NCBI GenBank assembly: GCA_028283765.1
Contig: JAPWJY010000008.1
Location: forward strand, 1,927,001-1,991,000
DNA length: 64,000 nucleotides
Direction of reading: 5' to 3'
Source of the DNA: Parvibaculaceae bacterium
Lineage (GTDB): Bacteria; Pseudomonadota; Alphaproteobacteria; Parvibaculales; Parvibaculaceae
The notes under the pieces are model-generated. The model was given only the letters and a program-made list of their open reading frames with translations. It was not told the DNA's origin and did no database searches. A program made the position numbers and the translations under genes. Shown one piece after another: positions 47,226-57,339 of this stretch (positions are counted from its first letter, which is position 1; every line of letters begins with the position of its first letter).

Positions 47226-47543
47226 TTTCACTCGCCGCACGCCCGTGTTTCGATAGCCGTAGCCGATGGAGGCGATAATGCCCAGACCCGCTTGCGCAAT
47301 TCAACCCGCAGGCGGCACGATTATCCGCCATATTATTTACCAATAACTTGCCATCGCCGGACAAAGCAGAGACATTCCCTTCCGCCTCCCGCTGCGGCAA
47401 GTCCTCAAAGCTTTTGCCCTGCGGGATAGTTGCGTATAACAAGCGCACTCGGATTCGGCCTTGAACCGCCGCATTTACCCAAATTTCAACGTCCGCCGGG
47501 CCTTCAGGGCCGGGCCGGCGCACAGGAACCGCCAAAGTACGCC
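47226..47543. other. Divergent thiS/aroQ spacer; no TPP riboswitch seen
   Basis: The spacer holds promoters for both directions but no gene. I looked for the conserved TPP-riboswitch blocks (CTGAGA, and the CTGATCTGG...GCCAGCG type segment) on the thiS strand and saw none. The middle part is AT-richer, with AATAATATGG on the minus strand. Confidence 0.5.
47412..47440 (+). promoter_or_regulatory. Candidate aroQ promoter
   Basis: A good -10, TATAAC, lies at 47435-47440, preceded after 17 bases by a weak TTTTGC (-35 region). It is about 100 bases before the aroQ start. This is motif matching only. Confidence 0.3.
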
Positions 47544-47984
47544 ATGGACAAGCCGATCTATGTTCTGAACGGCCCAAACCTCAACCTGCTCGGTTCGCGC
47601 GAGCCGGAGATCTATGGCCGCACCACCCTTGCCGACATCGAGGCGATGGCGCGTGCGCGCGCGGCCGATCTGGGCCTCGCCATCGACTTCCGCCAGTCGA
47701 ACGAGGAAGGCGTGCTCGTCAACTGGATCCATGAGGCCCGCGAAAAGGGCTCGGCCATCATCATCAATGCAGGGGCCTACACCCACACCTCGGTGGCGCT
47801 GCTCGATGCCCTGACGGCGGCGGAGCTGCCCGCCGTGGAGGTCCATCTGTCCAATATCTTCAAGCGTGAATCCTTCCGCCATCATTCCTATATCTCGGGC
47901 GTGGCGCTGGGAGTGATCTGCGGTTTCGGCGCGACGGGCTATCTGCTCGCGCTCGAAGCCCTGAAAAACGCCCTTAACGACTGA
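47544..47984 (+). CDS. aroQ: Type II 3-dehydroquinate dehydratase
   Basis: The enzyme does the third step of the shikimate pathway (3-dehydroquinate to 3-dehydroshikimate). The ATG at 47544 gives 146 residues, the type II length; a longer frame from 47430 has no family support. Key parts are [17 protein letters not shown] with catalytic Tyr24, [16 protein letters not shown], the [12 protein letters not shown] loop, the [15 protein letters not shown] segment and the C-terminal GYLLALEAL. It starts the accB-accC block, a common alphaproteobacterial order. Confidence 0.95.
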   Translation: MDKPIYVLNGPNLNLLGSREPEIYGRTTLADIEAMARARAADLGLAIDFRQSNEEGVLVNWIHEAREKGSAIIINAGAYTHTSVALLDALTAAELPAVEVHLSNIFKRESFRHHSYISGVALGVICGFGATGYLLALEALKNALND

Positions 47985-48032
47985 AACACGCGACCCGTAT
48001 CGCTTGCCATCTAGAAAGAGACCAGGGACGAC

Positions 48033-48485
48033 ATGACGAAATCAGGCGTCGACCAGCAATTGATCCGGGAGCTTGCCGCGCTCCTGACCGAGACCGACCT
48101 CAGCGAGATCGAGATCGAAACCGACGACATAAGGGTCCGCGTCGCCCGCAACGTCACCCAGAACGTGACCGTGCCCGCCCCGCAGGCGCCCGTCGCCGTG
48201 CAGGCGCCGGTGACTGTCGCGGCGGCCCCCGTCGTGCCCGATGCGAGCCATCCCGGCATCGTCACCTCGCCGATGGTCGGCACGGTCTATCTTTCTCCCG
48301 AGCCCGGCGCCTCGCCCTTCATCAGGATCGGCCAGAAGATCAATGCGGGCGACACGCTCATCATCGTTGAAGCGATGAAGACCATGAACCATATCCCCGC
48401 TCCCAAGGGCGGCACGGTGGTCAAGATTCTCGTCGAGGACGGCCAGCCCGTCGAGTTCGGCGAGCCGCTCGCCATCATCGAGTGA
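48033..48485 (+). CDS. accB: Biotin carboxyl carrier protein of acetyl-CoA carboxylase
   Basis: The 150-residue BCCP carries biotin between the carboxylase and transferase half-reactions of fatty-acid synthesis. It has an N-terminal helical part, an Ala/Pro/Val-rich flexible linker (about residues 45-75) and a biotinyl domain with Lys116 in EAMKTMNHI. It lies 48 bases after aroQ and 39 bases before accC, with a good ribosome site (AGAGACCAGGGACG). Confidence 0.97.
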   Translation: MTKSGVDQQLIRELAALLTETDLSEIEIETDDIRVRVARNVTQNVTVPAPQAPVAVQAPVTVAAAPVVPDASHPGIVTSPMVGTVYLSPEPGASPFIRIGQKINAGDTLIIVEAMKTMNHIPAPKGGTVVKILVEDGQPVEFGEPLAIIE

Positions 48486-48524
48486 CATGGCAACCGCGCG
48501 GCATGGCAAGAGAGAAAACCCGGC

Positions 48525-49865
48525 ATGTTTGAAAAGGTCCTGATCGCGAATCGCGGCGAAATCGCGCTCCGCATCAACCGCGCCTGTCACGAGATGGGAA
48601 TCAAGACGGTCGCCGTCCATTCGACCGCCGACGCGGACGCCATGTATGTGCGTCTCGCCGATGAAAGCGTGTGCATCGGGCCGCCGCAGGCCCGCGACAG
48701 CTATCTGAACATCCCCGCCATCATCGCGGCCTGTGAAATCACCGGCGCGGATGCCGTCCACCCCGGCTATGGCTTCCTGTCGGAAAATTCGCGTTTCGCG
48801 GAGATTCTCGAAGCCCATGGCATCACCTTCATCGGGCCGACGGCGGAACATATCCGCATCATGGGCGACAAGATCATCGCCAAGAAGACGGCGAAGTCGC
48901 TGGGCATCCCGGTCGTCCCCGGTTCCGACGGGGCCGTGACCAACGATGCCGACGCCCTGCGCATCGCCGACGAGATCGGCTATCCGGTGCTGGTCAAGGC
49001 ATCGTCAGGCGGCGGCGGACGCGGCATGAAGGTTGCGCCTGATCGCGAGAGCCTGTCCTCGGCGCTCTCCACCGCCCGGACGGAAGCCAAGGCCGCCTTC
49101 GGCGACGATGCGGTCTATCTGGAAAAATATCTGGGCCAGCCGCGCCATATCGAAATTCAGGTGATCGGCGACAGCCATGGCAACGTGGCCCATCTGGGCG
49201 AACGCGACTGCTCTTTGCAACGCCGCCACCAGAAGGTGCTGGAGGAGTGCCCCTCGCCCGCGCTCAATCAGGAAGAACGCGACAAGATCGGCACCATCGT
49301 CGCCAATGCGATGCAGAAGCTCGGCTATCTGGGCGTCGGCACGGTCGAATTCCTCTATGAGGAAGGGCAGTTCTATTTCATCGAGATGAACACCCGTCTT
49401 CAGGTGGAACATCCGGTGACGGAGGCCGTGACCGGCATCGACATCGTCCGTGAGCAGATCCGCATCGCGGCAGGGCTTGAAATGAGCTTCCGCCAGAAGG
49501 ATGTGGTTTTCCATGGCCACGCCATCGAATGCCGCATCAATGCGGAAGACCCGCACACCTTCGCGCCCTCGCCTGGCGTCATCAAGGAATTCCACCAGCC
49601 CGGCGGCCTTGGCGTGCGCGTCGATTCAGGCGCTTACACCGGCTATCGTATTCCGCCCTATTACGACAGCATGATCGGAAAGCTGATCGTGCACGGCACC
49701 TCGCGCAACGAATGCCTGATGCGTCTGCGCCGGTCCTTGCGCGAAATCGTGGTCGATGGCGTGAAGACGACCATTCCGCTGTTTCAGGAACTGGTCAACG
49801 ATCCCGAATTCGTCAACGGCGACTATCACATCCACTGGCTGGAGGACTTTCTCGCCCGCCAGTGA
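48525..49865 (+). CDS. accC: Acetyl-CoA carboxylase biotin carboxylase subunit
   Basis: The 446-residue ATP-grasp enzyme carboxylates the biotin on AccB. It starts [20 protein letters not shown]. It has the glycine-rich loop [51 protein letters not shown] and [14 protein letters not shown], which carries the metal- and ATP-binding Glu and Arg residues. Full length and no gaps. It is co-transcribed with accB and probably aat. Confidence 0.98.
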   Translation: MFEKVLIANRGEIALRINRACHEMGIKTVAVHSTADADAMYVRLADESVCIGPPQARDSYLNIPAIIAACEITGADAVHPGYGFLSENSRFAEILEAHGITFIGPTAEHIRIMGDKIIAKKTAKSLGIPVVPGSDGAVTNDADALRIADEIGYPVLVKASSGGGGRGMKVAPDRESLSSALSTARTEAKAAFGDDAVYLEKYLGQPRHIEIQVIGDSHGNVAHLGERDCSLQRRHQKVLEECPSPALNQEERDKIGTIVANAMQKLGYLGVGTVEFLYEEGQFYFIEMNTRLQVEHPVTEAVTGIDIVREQIRIAAGLEMSFRQKDVVFHGHAIECRINAEDPHTFAPSPGVIKEFHQPGGLGVRVDSGAYTGYRIPPYYDSMIGKLIVHGTSRNECLMRLRRSLREIVVDGVKTTIPLFQELVNDPEFVNGDYHIHWLEDFLARQ

Positions 49866-49881
49866 ACAGAAGCCTTCTCGC

Positions 49882-50535
49882 ATGAGTGAGCTTGATCCTG
49901 AAACATTGTTGCGCGCCTATGCCTATGGGGTGTTTCCCATGGCGGAGTCGCGCGACGATCCCCAACTGTTCTGGATCGATCCCGAGGAGCGCGGCGTCCT
50001 GCCGCTCGACGATTTTCACCTCCCCGCCCGGCTTGCCCGCACGATCCGCCACGATCCTTACGAGGTCCGGATCGATTCAGCCTTCCGCGAGGTGATGCTC
50101 GCCTGCGCCGAAAGCGCGCCGGGCCGGCAGGGCACATGGATCAACGACCGGCTGATCACGCTCTACAGCGCCCTATTCGCCCGTGGCCATGCCCATTCGG
50201 TCGAGTGCTGGCAGGATGGCCGCCTCGTCGGCGGGCTCTATGGCGTGTCGCTGGGCGCCGCCTTCTTCGGGGAAAGCATGTTCAGCCGGGAAACGGATGC
50301 GAGCAAGGTCGCGCTCGTCTGGCTGGTCGCACGGCTGAAGACGGGCGGCTACATGCTGCTCGACACGCAGTTCGTGACCGAGCATCTGCGCCAGTTCGGG
50401 GCCACGGAAATCCCACGCGAACGCTATCGCGCGCGCCTGCGCATTGCGGTTACCCGCACGGCGGATTTTTACGGATTGCCGGTCGCGGGCGTCGATGGCG
50501 CGGGCATCTTGCAGTCGATCAGCCAGACGTCATAG
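49882..50535 (+). CDS. aat: Leucyl/phenylalanyl-tRNA-protein transferase
   Basis: Aat adds Leu or Phe to proteins with N-terminal Lys or Arg, marking them for ClpAP degradation through ClpS. The 217-residue protein contains [60 protein letters not shown] and [20 protein letters not shown], all family signatures. The 3' end overlaps the end of the convergent DUF2155 gene by 67 bases. Confidence 0.95.
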   Translation: MSELDPETLLRAYAYGVFPMAESRDDPQLFWIDPEERGVLPLDDFHLPARLARTIRHDPYEVRIDSAFREVMLACAESAPGRQGTWINDRLITLYSALFARGHAHSVECWQDGRLVGGLYGVSLGAAFFGESMFSRETDASKVALVWLVARLKTGGYMLLDTQFVTEHLRQFGATEIPRERYRARLRIAVTRTADFYGLPVAGVDGAGILQSISQTS

Positions 50536-51035
50536 ACCGGGTGCTCCAGCGCATGGAGCGCCGGGCTTTCGGCAAACATCCAGCCCTTGAAGATCGGCGT
50601 CTGCCCGACATTTTCCGGGTGGTCGATGTCGTGCTCGCGAATCTCGACATAGGTGCTGGTCTGGGGCGTCTCTTCCGGCGGCTTCTTGTGGCAGGAGCGG
50701 ACGATGAGCTGGAGCGTGCCGTAATCCACCGGCTCGCCGAGCTTCGCCTCGAACTTCGTGACCGTGGCCGTCACCTTGTCGAGCCCCCCGAACACGGCGA
50801 CGCCATATTCCTCATTCTCCACCATGGGCTGCGCCCCGGCAGCGCCGCCTGCGGGCGGAGCGCCCGGGGTTGCAGGCGCGGCTGTAGCCGGAGCTGGCGG
50901 CATGGCGTCAACCGACTCGGCCATGGCGGGCAGGGCGATGAACGCTGTCGCCAGCAAGGCACCGGCAGCCACCATCGAGCGGAAAGAACGCGCAGAGAGA
51001 GGGATCACGTTCTGGTTCGCCGCTGTCCGCGTCAT
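50469..51035 (-). CDS. DUF2155 exported protein
   Basis: The start [20 protein letters not shown] is chosen because it lies one base after the mlaD stop (TGA-A-ATG). The protein has 188 residues, with a signal peptide cut after AMA, an Ala/Pro linker (about residues 40-70) and the DUF2155 domain. That domain contains [70 protein letters not shown]2155 is widespread in alphaproteobacteria and of unknown function. The two Cys residues (in RSCHK and IDCKM) could form a disulphide. Gene order with MlaD and NDUFA12 is conserved in the class. Confidence 0.88.
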   Translation of the reverse strand: MTRTAANQNVIPLSARSFRSMVAAGALLATAFIALPAMAESVDAMPPAPATAAPATPGAPPAGGAAGAQPMVENEEYGVAVFGGLDKVTATVTKFEAKLGEPVDYGTLQLIVRSCHKKPPEETPQTSTYVEIREHDIDHPENVGQTPIFKGWMFAESPALHALEHPVYDVWLIDCKMPAPSTPATGNP

Positions 51036-51036
51036 T

Positions 51037-51540
51037 TCAGGGCGCATTGCCGCTCGGGGTTTCAGGCGCATTGCCCGGCTTGGCGCCCTTGTCGTCGCCG
51101 CCCTTGGTACTGAAGACCGCCTGGCTGATCAGACCCATGAGGTCGACCGAGCCCTGCGTATATTCAATCTCGCCGCCATTGGTCAGGGCGTCGGTGGAGC
51201 CGCCCGGCGTGATCGAGACGTAATTGTTGCCGAGCAGACCGTTGCTGGTGATCTTGGCGTTGGAATCGTCGGGAATCTTGACCGAGGGGTCGATGCTCAT
51301 GTTGACCACCGCCTCGAAGCTCTTGGGATCGAGCGACTGGCTCGACACGGTGCCGACCTTGATCCCCGAGATGCGCACGTCGCTGCCCGTGGTCAGCCCG
51401 TCCACCCGGTCGAACATGGCGCTGACCGTGTAGCCGCCCCCGCCATGCACGTTGGCCGTGCTGTAGCCATAGAAAAGGAAGACCGCGGCCACAGCGATGA
51501 CGACCGCGCCGATCAGGGTTTCCACAAGATTATTCTGCAT
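51037..51540 (-). CDS. mlaD: MlaD-family outer-membrane lipid asymmetry protein
   Basis: MlaD is the MCE-domain periplasmic component of the Mla phospholipid transporter, anchored in the inner membrane. The ATG at 51540 follows AGGAAG; an upstream in-frame start lacks a site. The 167 residues have one N-terminal helix (about residues 8-27), then the MCE domain with YTVSAMFDRVDGLTTGSDVRISGIKVGTVSS and IPDDSNAKITSNGLLGNNYVSITPGG. The tail is Gly/Pro-rich. mlaE and mlaF are not adjacent. Confidence 0.9.
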   Translation of the reverse strand: MQNNLVETLIGAVVIAVAAVFLFYGYSTANVHGGGGYTVSAMFDRVDGLTTGSDVRISGIKVGTVSSQSLDPKSFEAVVNMSIDPSVKIPDDSNAKITSNGLLGNNYVSITPGGSTDALTNGGEIEYTQGSVDLMGLISQAVFSTKGGDDKGAKPGNAPETPSGNAP

Positions 51541-51579
51541 CTGCTTCCTCACAGGGCCGGGCACACATGCCCCGGATCG

Positions 51580-51978
51580 TTATTCCGGCTTCCAGGCCTC
51601 ATAATCGCCGGTCGCCGCCGGGCGCACGCCTTCAGCCAGAATGCTGCCGGAAGGGCGGTAGGCGAGCGGCGTACCGGTGAGATTGGCCCGGTGCGGCTTT
51701 TCCCACGGCTTGACCCGGTAGCCCGATTCGTCCGGCGTCACGTCCACCGTATGATGCAGCCAGCCGTGCCACTCGGGCGGCACCCGGGACGCCTCGGCGT
51801 CGCCGTTATAGATGGCCCAGCGCCGGACATAGCCGCCGATCGAGGCGCCGTCGCTGGCCTGATAATATTTGTTGCCCTGGTCATCGGTGCCCATGAGCTT
51901 GCCCTTGCGCCAGGTGTAGAACCGGGTGCCCATGGTCTGCCCGTGCCACCAGACGAAAATTTCAGAGAACAACGACAT
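51580..51978 (-). CDS. NADH:ubiquinone oxidoreductase accessory subunit, NDUFA12 family
   Basis: The 132-residue protein matches the NDUFA12/B17.2 accessory subunit of complex I, found in mitochondria and alphaproteobacteria. The signatures are FSEIFVWWHGQTMGTRFYTWRKGKLMG, GNKYYQ, RRWAIYNGDAEASRVPPEWHGWLHH and the tail PWEKPHRANLTGTPLAYRPSGS. The nuo genes themselves are elsewhere. Confidence 0.95.
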   Translation of the reverse strand: MSLFSEIFVWWHGQTMGTRFYTWRKGKLMGTDDQGNKYYQASDGASIGGYVRRWAIYNGDAEASRVPPEWHGWLHHTVDVTPDESGYRVKPWEKPHRANLTGTPLAYRPSGSILAEGVRPAATGDYEAWKPE

Positions 51979-52194
51979 CCGTTACACCTCAACGCCAGAG
52001 CCCGGCCCGCACAATCCGTCAGCCGCATATCCGGGCGGAATATGGCATTGCCGCGCCGCATGGTCCAGCGGCATGGCCGGACCTGGGCCAAACCTCAGTA
52101 ATCCGGCCTGCCCGGCTTGCGGTCCGGCGCGGCCGTCCGGCAAAACCGGCCGCGCGGAACTCCGGCGAATCGCAGATTTCCGCCAAATACTCAA

Positions 52195-52210
52195 ACGCAA
52201 TATCTTGTGT
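52195..52210 (+). promoter_or_regulatory. NrdR box upstream of nrdJ
   Basis: The 16-mer ACGCAATATCTTGTGT is nearly identical to the palindromic NrdR consensus (ACACwATATwTwGTGT type), with one G in place of A in the left arm. It overlaps the -35 of the putative promoter, as expected for repression by the ATP/dATP-sensing factor NrdR. Usually two boxes occur in tandem; I see only one clear copy. Confidence 0.6.
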
Positions 52211-52233
52211 CTAAAATATTTCACCCCTACCAT
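52205..52233 (+). promoter_or_regulatory. Candidate nrdJ promoter
   Basis: TTGTGT (52205-52210) and TACCAT (52228-52233) are separated by 17 bases; both match four of six consensus positions. The -35 lies within the NrdR box. The start would be about 130 bases before the nrdJ ATG. Confidence 0.4.
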
Positions 52234-52370
52234 CGCTCGTAAGCCAAGGGGGTCCTGGGCACGCGTTACGAGCATCGGTGAAGCCTGCATCTTCCGTGGA
52301 ATCCCATGGCGGAGCGGCGAATCGACTCCATGGCCTCCCTCCATAGACGAAGATTATGGCAGGAGATCCG

Positions 52371-55300
52371 ATGCGCATCCAACGCTGCTTCACGACGGAC
52401 GGACAATCCCCCTACGAAGGGCTGGCGTTCAGATCCACTGCAAGCGAAATCCGCAATCCGGACGGCTCACTGGTTTTCCAGCTCGACGGCATCATGGTGC
52501 CGGAAAGCTGGAGTCAGGTCGCAAGCGACGTGCTGGCGCAGAAATATTTCCGCAAGGCGGGCGTGCCCGCGCGGCTGACCCCTGTCGCCGAAGAGGGCGT
52601 GCCCCCCTTCCTCTGGCGGCATGAGCCCGACCAGGCGGCGCTGGATGACCTGCCCGCCGATGCCCGCAGCGGGGCCGAACGCGACGCCCGGCAGGTTTTC
52701 GACCGGCTGGCCGGGGCCTGGACCTACTGGGGCTGGAAGGGCGGCTATTTCGATTCAGAAGATGACGCCCGCGCCTTCAACGACGAATTGCGCTTCATGC
52801 TGGCCGCCCAGATGGCGGCCCCCAACAGCCCGCAATGGTTCAACACCGGCCTGCACTGGGCCTATGGCATCGACGGCCCGGCGCAGGGGCATTTCTATGT
52901 GGACCCGGCGAGCGGCCTCACCACCGCCTCGGCCAGCGCCTATGAGCACCCCCAGCCGCACGCCTGCTTCATCCAGTCGGTCAACGACGATCTGGTGAAC
53001 GAGCGCGGCATCATGGACCTGTGGGTGCGCGAGGCGCGCCTGTTCAAATATGGCTCGGGCACCGGCAGCAACTTCTCCCATCTGCGCGGCTCCCATGAGC
53101 CGCTCGCGGGCGGCGGGCAGTCCTCGGGACTGATGAGCTTCCTCAAGATCGGCGACCGGGCGGCGGGCGCGATCAAGTCCGGCGGCACCACCCGGCGCGC
53201 CGCCAAGATGGTGATCGTCGACATCGACCATCCCGACATCGAGGATTTCATCAACTGGAAGGTCGTCGAGGAACAGAAGGTGGCGGCCCTCGTCACCGGT
53301 TCGCGCATCAACGCCAGGCATCTCAACGCCGTGCTCAAGGCCTGCGTCAATTGCGAGGGGCCGGGCGAGGACTGCTTCGAGGCGAAGAAGAACCCGGCGC
53401 TCCGGCGCGAGGTGATCGCGGCGCGCAAGGCCCAGGTGCCGGAAAACTTCATCCAGCGCACCATCCAGTTCGCAAGGCAGGGCTTCACCGAGATCGAGTT
53501 CCGCGTCTATGACACGGACTGGGACAGCGACGCCTATCTCACCGTCTCGGGCCAGAACTCCAACAACACCGTGCGCGTGGGCGACGATTTCCTCGGCGCC
53601 GTCGTCGATGACGCCGACTGGAAGCTGATCAACCGCACCGACGGCAAGGTCGCGAAAAGCCTCAAGGCGCGTGAATTGTGGGACCAGATCGCGGCCGCCG
53701 CCTGGTCGTCCGCCGATCCCGGCATCCAGTTCCACACCACCATCAACGACTGGCACACCTGCCCGGCCTCCGGCGAAATCCGCGCCAGCAATCCGTGCTC
53801 GGAATATATGTTCCTCGACGACACGGCCTGCAACCTCGCCTCGCTCAACCTGCTGGCCTTCCGCGCCGACGATGGCCGCTTCGAGGTCGAGGCCTATGGC
53901 CACGCCGCGCGGCTCTGGACCATCGTGCTCGAAATCTCGGTGCTGATGGCGCAGTTCCCCAGCCGCGAGATCGCCGAGCGCTCCTATCGCTACCGCACGC
54001 TCGGGCTTGGCTACGCCAATGTCGGCGGGCTGCTCATGTCGAGCGGCCTTCCCTATGATTCAGACGCGGGCCGGGCGCTGACCGGCGCGCTCAGCGCCAT
54101 CATGACCGGCATCGCCTACGCCACGTCCGCGCAGATGGCGAAGGAGCTGGGCGCTTTCCCGGGCTTCAGCGACAACGCCCCCCACATGCTGCGCGTGATG
54201 CGCAACCATGCCCGCGCGGCCCGTGGCGAAAGCGACGGCTATGAGGGGCTTTCGATCCATCCGGTGCCGCTCGACGCCGACGCCTGCCCGCAGGCCGATC
54301 TCATCGAACACGCAAGAGCCGCATGGGAACTCGCCGTCAGCATGGGCAGCGACTATGGCTACCGCAACGCGCAGGTCAGCGTGATCGCGCCCACCGGCAC
54401 CATCGGCCTCGTCATGGATTGCGACACCACCGGCATCGAGCCCGATTTCGCGCTGGTGAAATTCAAGAAGCTCGCGGGCGGCGGCTATTTCAAGATCATC
54501 AACCGGGCCGTGCCGGCCGCCCTCGCCACGCTCGGCTATGACGCGGCGGCGATCCGGGCGATCGAGGATTACGCCACCGGCCACGGCACGCTGGAAGGCG
54601 CACCCGGCGTCAACCACCAGACGCTGCGCGCGAAGGGCTTCACCACCGAGAAAATCCTCGACGTGGAAAAGGCGCTCGAAACCGCCTTCGACATCCGCTT
54701 CGCCTTCAACAAATGGTCGCTTGGCGAAGAGTTCTGCACGCAGGCTCTCGGCCTCGATGCCGACGCCATGGACGACCTCGATTTCGACCTGCTGGCCGCC
54801 ATCGGCTTCACCCGGGCGGAGATCGACGCGGCCAATCTCTATTGCTGCGGCGCGATGACGGTGGAAGGCGCGCCGGGTCTGGCCGACGAGCATCTGCCGG
54901 TGTTCGACTGCGCCAATCCCTGCGGCCGCCTCGGCACGCGCTTTCTCAGCGCCGAAAGCCATATCCACATGATGGCAGCGGCCCAGCCCTTCATCTCGGG
55001 CGCTATCTCCAAGACCATCAACATGCCCAACGCCGCCACCATAGAGGATTGCAAGGCCGCCTACATGCTGTCATGGAAGCTCGGCCTCAAGGCGAACGCG
55101 CTTTATCGCGACGGTTCCAAGCTGTCGCAGCCGCTCAACACGCAACTGCTCGAGGACGAGGACGACAGCGGCGAGGAAAGCTTTGCCGAGGAACTGGCCC
55201 GCAAGCCGCAGATGGAGCGCGCCCGCGTGGTCGCGGAACGCATCATCGAGCGGGTGGTGGAGCGCGCCAAGGGCCGCCAGAAGCTGCCGGACCGGCGCAA

Positions 55301-56051
55301 GGGCTACACCCAGAAGGCGCTGGTCGGCGGCCACAAGGTCTATCTGCGCACCGGCGAATATGAAGACGGCGCCATCGGCGAAATCTTCATCGACATGCAC
55401 AAGGAAGGCGCGGCCTTCCGCTCGCTGATGAACAATTTCGCCATCGCCATTTCGCTCGGGCTGCAATATGGCGTGCCGCTGGAGGAATATGTCGAGGCCT
55501 TCACCTTCACCCGCTTCGAGCCTGCGGGCCTCGTGCAGGGCAACGACACGATCAAGAACGCGACCTCGATCCTCGACTATGTATTCCGCGAGCTTGCCGT
55601 CTCCTATCTCGGCCGCCACGATCTCGGCCATGTCGATCCGCGCGAGATCGGCCATGACGTGATGGGCAGCGGCAACGAGGAAGGCCGCCTGCCCGCCAGC
55701 AAGGTGGTCAGCCCCGGCTTCGCCCGCTCCAACCAGCTCGGCAATCTCTTTCTCGTGAAGGGAGGCGCGGCCGCCGCCCGGGCGCCGCAGCCTGAATATG
55801 CGCCAGCCGACATGACCGCCACCCGCGCCATGCTGGACGCCACGGAAAAAGCGCAGGAACTGACTGTCCACGCCTCCCTGCGCTCGGAGACGGCGGGTGC
55901 CGGGCCTGTGGCCGGCCTCTCGCAGATCGCGGAAGCCCGCTTCAAGGGTTATGAGGGCGAGGCCTGCGGCGAATGCGGCAATTTCACCATGGTCCGCAAC
56001 GGCACCTGCCTCAAGTGCAACACCTGCGGCGCGACGAACGGTTGCAGCTAA
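52371..56051 (+). CDS. nrdJ: Vitamin B12-dependent (class II) ribonucleotide reductase
   Basis: NrdJ uses adenosylcobalamin to make deoxynucleotides and works with or without oxygen. The ATG at 52371 follows AGGAG by six bases; an in-frame ATG at 52356 contains that ribosome site in its own codons and is less likely. The 1226 residues fit the long alphaproteobacterial form. Signatures are [72 protein letters not shown] and [20 protein letters not shown], and the C-terminal zinc/CxxC tail with [17 protein letters not shown] and [11 protein letters not shown]. An acidic linker (about residues 920-940) precedes the last domain. It is the only RNR gene seen here. Confidence 0.97.
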   Translation: MRIQRCFTTDGQSPYEGLAFRSTASEIRNPDGSLVFQLDGIMVPESWSQVASDVLAQKYFRKAGVPARLTPVAEEGVPPFLWRHEPDQAALDDLPADARSGAERDARQVFDRLAGAWTYWGWKGGYFDSEDDARAFNDELRFMLAAQMAAPNSPQWFNTGLHWAYGIDGPAQGHFYVDPASGLTTASASAYEHPQPHACFIQSVNDDLVNERGIMDLWVREARLFKYGSGTGSNFSHLRGSHEPLAGGGQSSGLMSFLKIGDRAAGAIKSGGTTRRAAKMVIVDIDHPDIEDFINWKVVEEQKVAALVTGSRINARHLNAVLKACVNCEGPGEDCFEAKKNPALRREVIAARKAQVPENFIQRTIQFARQGFTEIEFRVYDTDWDSDAYLTVSGQNSNNTVRVGDDFLGAVVDDADWKLINRTDGKVAKSLKARELWDQIAAAAWSSADPGIQFHTTINDWHTCPASGEIRASNPCSEYMFLDDTACNLASLNLLAFRADDGRFEVEAYGHAARLWTIVLEISVLMAQFPSREIAERSYRYRTLGLGYANVGGLLMSSGLPYDSDAGRALTGALSAIMTGIAYATSAQMAKELGAFPGFSDNAPHMLRVMRNHARAARGESDGYEGLSIHPVPLDADACPQADLIEHARAAWELAVSMGSDYGYRNAQVSVIAPTGTIGLVMDCDTTGIEPDFALVKFKKLAGGGYFKIINRAVPAALATLGYDAAAIRAIEDYATGHGTLEGAPGVNHQTLRAKGFTTEKILDVEKALETAFDIRFAFNKWSLGEEFCTQALGLDADAMDDLDFDLLAAIGFTRAEIDAANLYCCGAMTVEGAPGLADEHLPVFDCANPCGRLGTRFLSAESHIHMMAAAQPFISGAISKTINMPNAATIEDCKAAYMLSWKLGLKANALYRDGSKLSQPLNTQLLEDEDDSGEESFAEELARKPQMERARVVAERIIERVVERAKGRQKLPDRRKGYTQKALVGGHKVYLRTGEYEDGAIGEIFIDMHKEGAAFRSLMNNFAIAISLGLQYGVPLEEYVEAFTFTRFEPAGLVQGNDTIKNATSILDYVFRELAVSYLGRHDLGHVDPREIGHDVMGSGNEEGRLPASKVVSPGFARSNQLGNLFLVKGGAAAARAPQPEYAPADMTATRAMLDATEKAQELTVHASLRSETAGAGPVAGLSQIAEARFKGYEGEACGECGNFTMVRNGTCLKCNTCGATNGCS

Positions 56052-56063
56052 GGCCGTCAGGAT

Positions 56064-56089
56064 GTGAAGGGAGCCGGCGCTCCCCTCAC
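56064..56089. terminator. Hairpin between convergent nrdJ and hydrolase-OsmC genes
   Basis: GGGAGC-CGGC-GCTCCC forms the core stem, extended by GTGA with TCAC around one mismatch. It lies between two converging stop codons. No T-run follows, so this is a modest terminator call. Confidence 0.5.
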
Positions 56090-57309
56090 ACCAGCTTCGT
56101 GTCGATCCGCTTGTCCGGGTTCATCAAGGTGCGGTGAACCGGGCAGCGGTTGGCGATGGCGAGCATTTTCTCGCGGTCGTCATCGCTGAGCCCTCCATCG
56201 ATATGAATCTCGCGGCTGATCACTTCCACTTCTTTTTCCACGCCATCGACGCTCACTTTTTCGCTGCCCCGGCGAAGCTCCGCCGAAATGCGCGACACGT
56301 CATAGCCCTTGCGGCCCGCATAGAGCCGCAGCGTCAGGCAGGTGCAGGCCCCGAGCGCGCCTAGAAGCAGTTCATGGGGCGTTGGTCCCGTGTCCTCGCC
56401 GCCCAGCGCCACAGGTTCATCGGCCAGAAAGGCATGACGCCCCACCTCCACCCGCGCCTGCAACGGCCCTTCGCGCGTTTCGGCCACCCGCACCAGCCCT
56501 TCGGGCAGCGCCGCAGGCGCATCAGCCGATGCCTGTTCCGGCAGATAGCGCGACGCCCAGGCGCTCAGCACCTCGGCCACATAGATGGCATCCTCCCGCC
56601 TTGTCAGCAGATGGTCCGCTCCATCGAGCGAAACGAAGCTCTTGGGATGTTTCGCCGCGAGGAAAATCCGGCTCGCATTGTCGATGCCAACGGTCTGGTC
56701 GAGAGGCGCATGGAAGATCAGCAGCGCCTTGCGCAGATGGGCGATCTTGTCCTCGATCACGCTGGCCGCGATGTCGTCCAGAAACTGCTTCCTGATGGTG
56801 AAGGTCCGCCCGGCCAGCACCACCTGCGCCACCCCTTTCGTCTCGATCTCATCGAGCGACGCCTTGAACTGCTCGCGGACATGGGCCGCATCGGCAGGCG
56901 CGCCGATGGTGGCGACGGCGACGGCCTCCGGCACCGACGAGGCGGCGGCCAGCACCGCCGCGCCGCCGAGGCTGTGGCCGATCAGGATGGAGGGCGCCTC
57001 ATAAGTTTCACGCATGAAACCGGCGGCGGCGACGAGATCGGCGACATTGGAGGAAAAATTCGTGTTGGCAAAATCCCCGCCGGACATGCCAAGGCCGGTG
57101 AAGTCGAAACGGAACACGCCATAGCCGCGCTCGACGAGGGCGGAGGCCAGCCGCGCCGCCGCGAACACATCCTTGGAGCAGGTAAAGCAATGGGCAAAAA
57201 GGGCATAGGCCCGCACAGGCCCCTTGGGACGGTCAAGCCTCGCCGCCAGCGTCTCGCCGGTGCTGCCGGGAAAGCTGATCTTTTGTGAAAGAAGGGCATT
57301 CTCGGCCAT
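56086..57309 (-). CDS. Bifunctional alpha/beta hydrolase - OsmC family fusion protein
   Basis: The 407-residue protein joins two enzymes. Residues about 10-255 are an alpha/beta hydrolase with nucleophile Ser113 in LIGHSLGGAA, an acidic residue candidate in FHAPLDQTVG and His in GADHLLTRRED. Residues about 270-407 are an OsmC-like domain with the peroxidatic Cys in LLLGALGACTCLTLRLYAGRKG and the second Cys in NRCPVHRTLMNP. OsmC proteins reduce organic hydroperoxides. The fusion is seen in several proteobacteria, but what the hydrolase contributes is unknown. It precedes the UbiC-like gene's direction: both are on the minus strand with a 30-base gap. Confidence 0.88.
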   Translation of the reverse strand: MAENALLSQKISFPGSTGETLAARLDRPKGPVRAYALFAHCFTCSKDVFAAARLASALVERGYGVFRFDFTGLGMSGGDFANTNFSSNVADLVAAAGFMRETYEAPSILIGHSLGGAAVLAAASSVPEAVAVATIGAPADAAHVREQFKASLDEIETKGVAQVVLAGRTFTIRKQFLDDIAASVIEDKIAHLRKALLIFHAPLDQTVGIDNASRIFLAAKHPKSFVSLDGADHLLTRREDAIYVAEVLSAWASRYLPEQASADAPAALPEGLVRVAETREGPLQARVEVGRHAFLADEPVALGGEDTGPTPHELLLGALGACTCLTLRLYAGRKGYDVSRISAELRRGSEKVSVDGVEKEVEVISREIHIDGGLSDDDREKMLAIANRCPVHRTLMNPDKRIDTKLV

Positions 57310-57339
57310 GGCGCAGGGCTCCAGAGGGGTAAGGGAAAG

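Larger units (their letters stand above)
51979..52370. other. Divergent spacer between the NDUFA12-like gene and nrdJ
   Basis: No gene is supported. A 9-bp perfect hairpin lies at 52127-52135/52147-52155 (GCGCGGCCG with CGGCCGCGC). The nrdJ promoter and NrdR box follow at 52195-52233. I searched the region for a cobalamin-riboswitch B12 box and saw none. Past the promoter lie about 120 bases of leader. Confidence 0.55.

Noticed and set aside
47226-47543. TPP riboswitch before thiS
   Set aside because: None of the conserved TPP sensor segments are present on the thiS strand.
51979-52370. Cobalamin riboswitch before nrdJ
   Set aside because: The conserved B12 box and surrounding helices were not seen; a covariance search would be decisive.
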